Assembly (NCBI GenBank): GCA_017409475.1
Contig: JAFQSP010000003.1
Coordinates: 335,253-399,252, forward strand
From: Clostridia bacterium
Lineage (GTDB): Bacteria; Bacillota; Clostridia; Oscillospirales; Acutalibacteraceae
DNA length: 64,000 nucleotides
Direction of reading: 5' to 3'
Shown here: positions 63,916 to 64,000 of the stretch, piece by piece
How the letters are laid out: each line of letters starts with the position of its first letter
Numbering within the stretch: position 1 is the first letter of the stretch
The notes under the pieces: generated by a model
What the model was told of the DNA's origin: nothing
Databases searched by the model: none
What the model saw: only the letters and a program-made list of their open reading frames with translations
Translations under genes and position numbers: made by a program

Positions 63916-64000
63916 TTACTTACTACCCATAAATGGGTCCCGTGGGTCGAACATACTTAATTGATCGCTTTCTTTGTCCTTTTGCAATTGTTCCGCAATA
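63916..64000 (-). CDS. C-terminal end of an unidentified gene, cut by window edge
   Basis: A minus-strand frame enters from the right edge and ends TAA at 63916. Its last 27 residues, ending SMFDPRDPFMGSK, are polar and acidic, a plausible C-terminal tail. Only a fragment is visible, so no function can be given. The downstream GC-rich hairpin supports its being a real transcription unit end. Confidence 0.5.
   Translation of the reverse strand, partial: IAEQLQKDKESDQLSMFDPRDPFMGSK

Overview
The window looks like a chromosomal segment of a low-GC, spore-forming Clostridia member (probably Oscillospirales/Ruminococcaceae-like; this placement is inference). Reasons: spoIIR, the rimP-nusA-ylxR-ylxQ-infB-rbfA-nrnA-truB-ribF operon, the rnc / radical-SAM / smc / ftsY order, infC-rpmI-rplT with a leader, strong AGGAGG ribosome binding sites, and TTGACA-17-TATAAT promoters. 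Nearly every gene is on the minus strand, so a replication fork probably runs right to left here.

Layout, left to right. 1-4.6 kb: gpsA (cut by the edge), plsY, der and a DUF512 radical-SAM gene, fed by a yceD-rpmF unit with a consensus promoter. 4.7-8.7 kb: a small P-loop protein, pgi, a D,D-carboxypeptidase and a lone plus-strand metallophosphoesterase. 8.8-17.3 kb: two unrecognised membrane-anchored proteins, spoIIR, ispE, an aminotransferase with an Lrp-type regulator, a small membrane protein, and a divergent ACT / UPF0210 pair. 17.4-26.3 kb: an accessory island of two giant secreted multi-repeat proteins (one with an SGNH esterase domain), followed by an AT-rich intergenic stretch of about 640 bp. 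26.4-43.9 kb: a long housekeeping run (leuS, rsfS, yqeK, nadD, yhbY, rdgB, ftsY, smc, radical SAM, rnc, plsX, trmFO, topA, dprA, an rRNA/tRNA methyltransferase). 44-50.7 kb: rplT, rpmI and infC with an attenuator-like leader and an AUU start; vanY, ysxC and lon; then eno on the plus strand. 50.7-55.2 kb: a MoxR / DUF58 / transglutaminase-like operon. 55.4-63.1 kb: the rimP-to-ribF translation operon. 63.2-63.8 kb: tRNA-Met, -Glu, -His and -Gln on the plus strand. The last 200 bp hold a GC-rich hairpin, a structured segment and the 3' end of an unidentified gene.

Most of the window is ordinary core genome and shows no complete undescribed system. The points most worth a second look are: the spoIIR start codon and ribosome binding site buried in a terminator-like hairpin; the pair of secreted giants with a shared C-terminal tail and an exact 1260-nt module spacing; a Ser in place of the expected catalytic Cys in the transglutaminase-like protein; and the possible foreign DNA abutting the tRNA cluster at the right edge.
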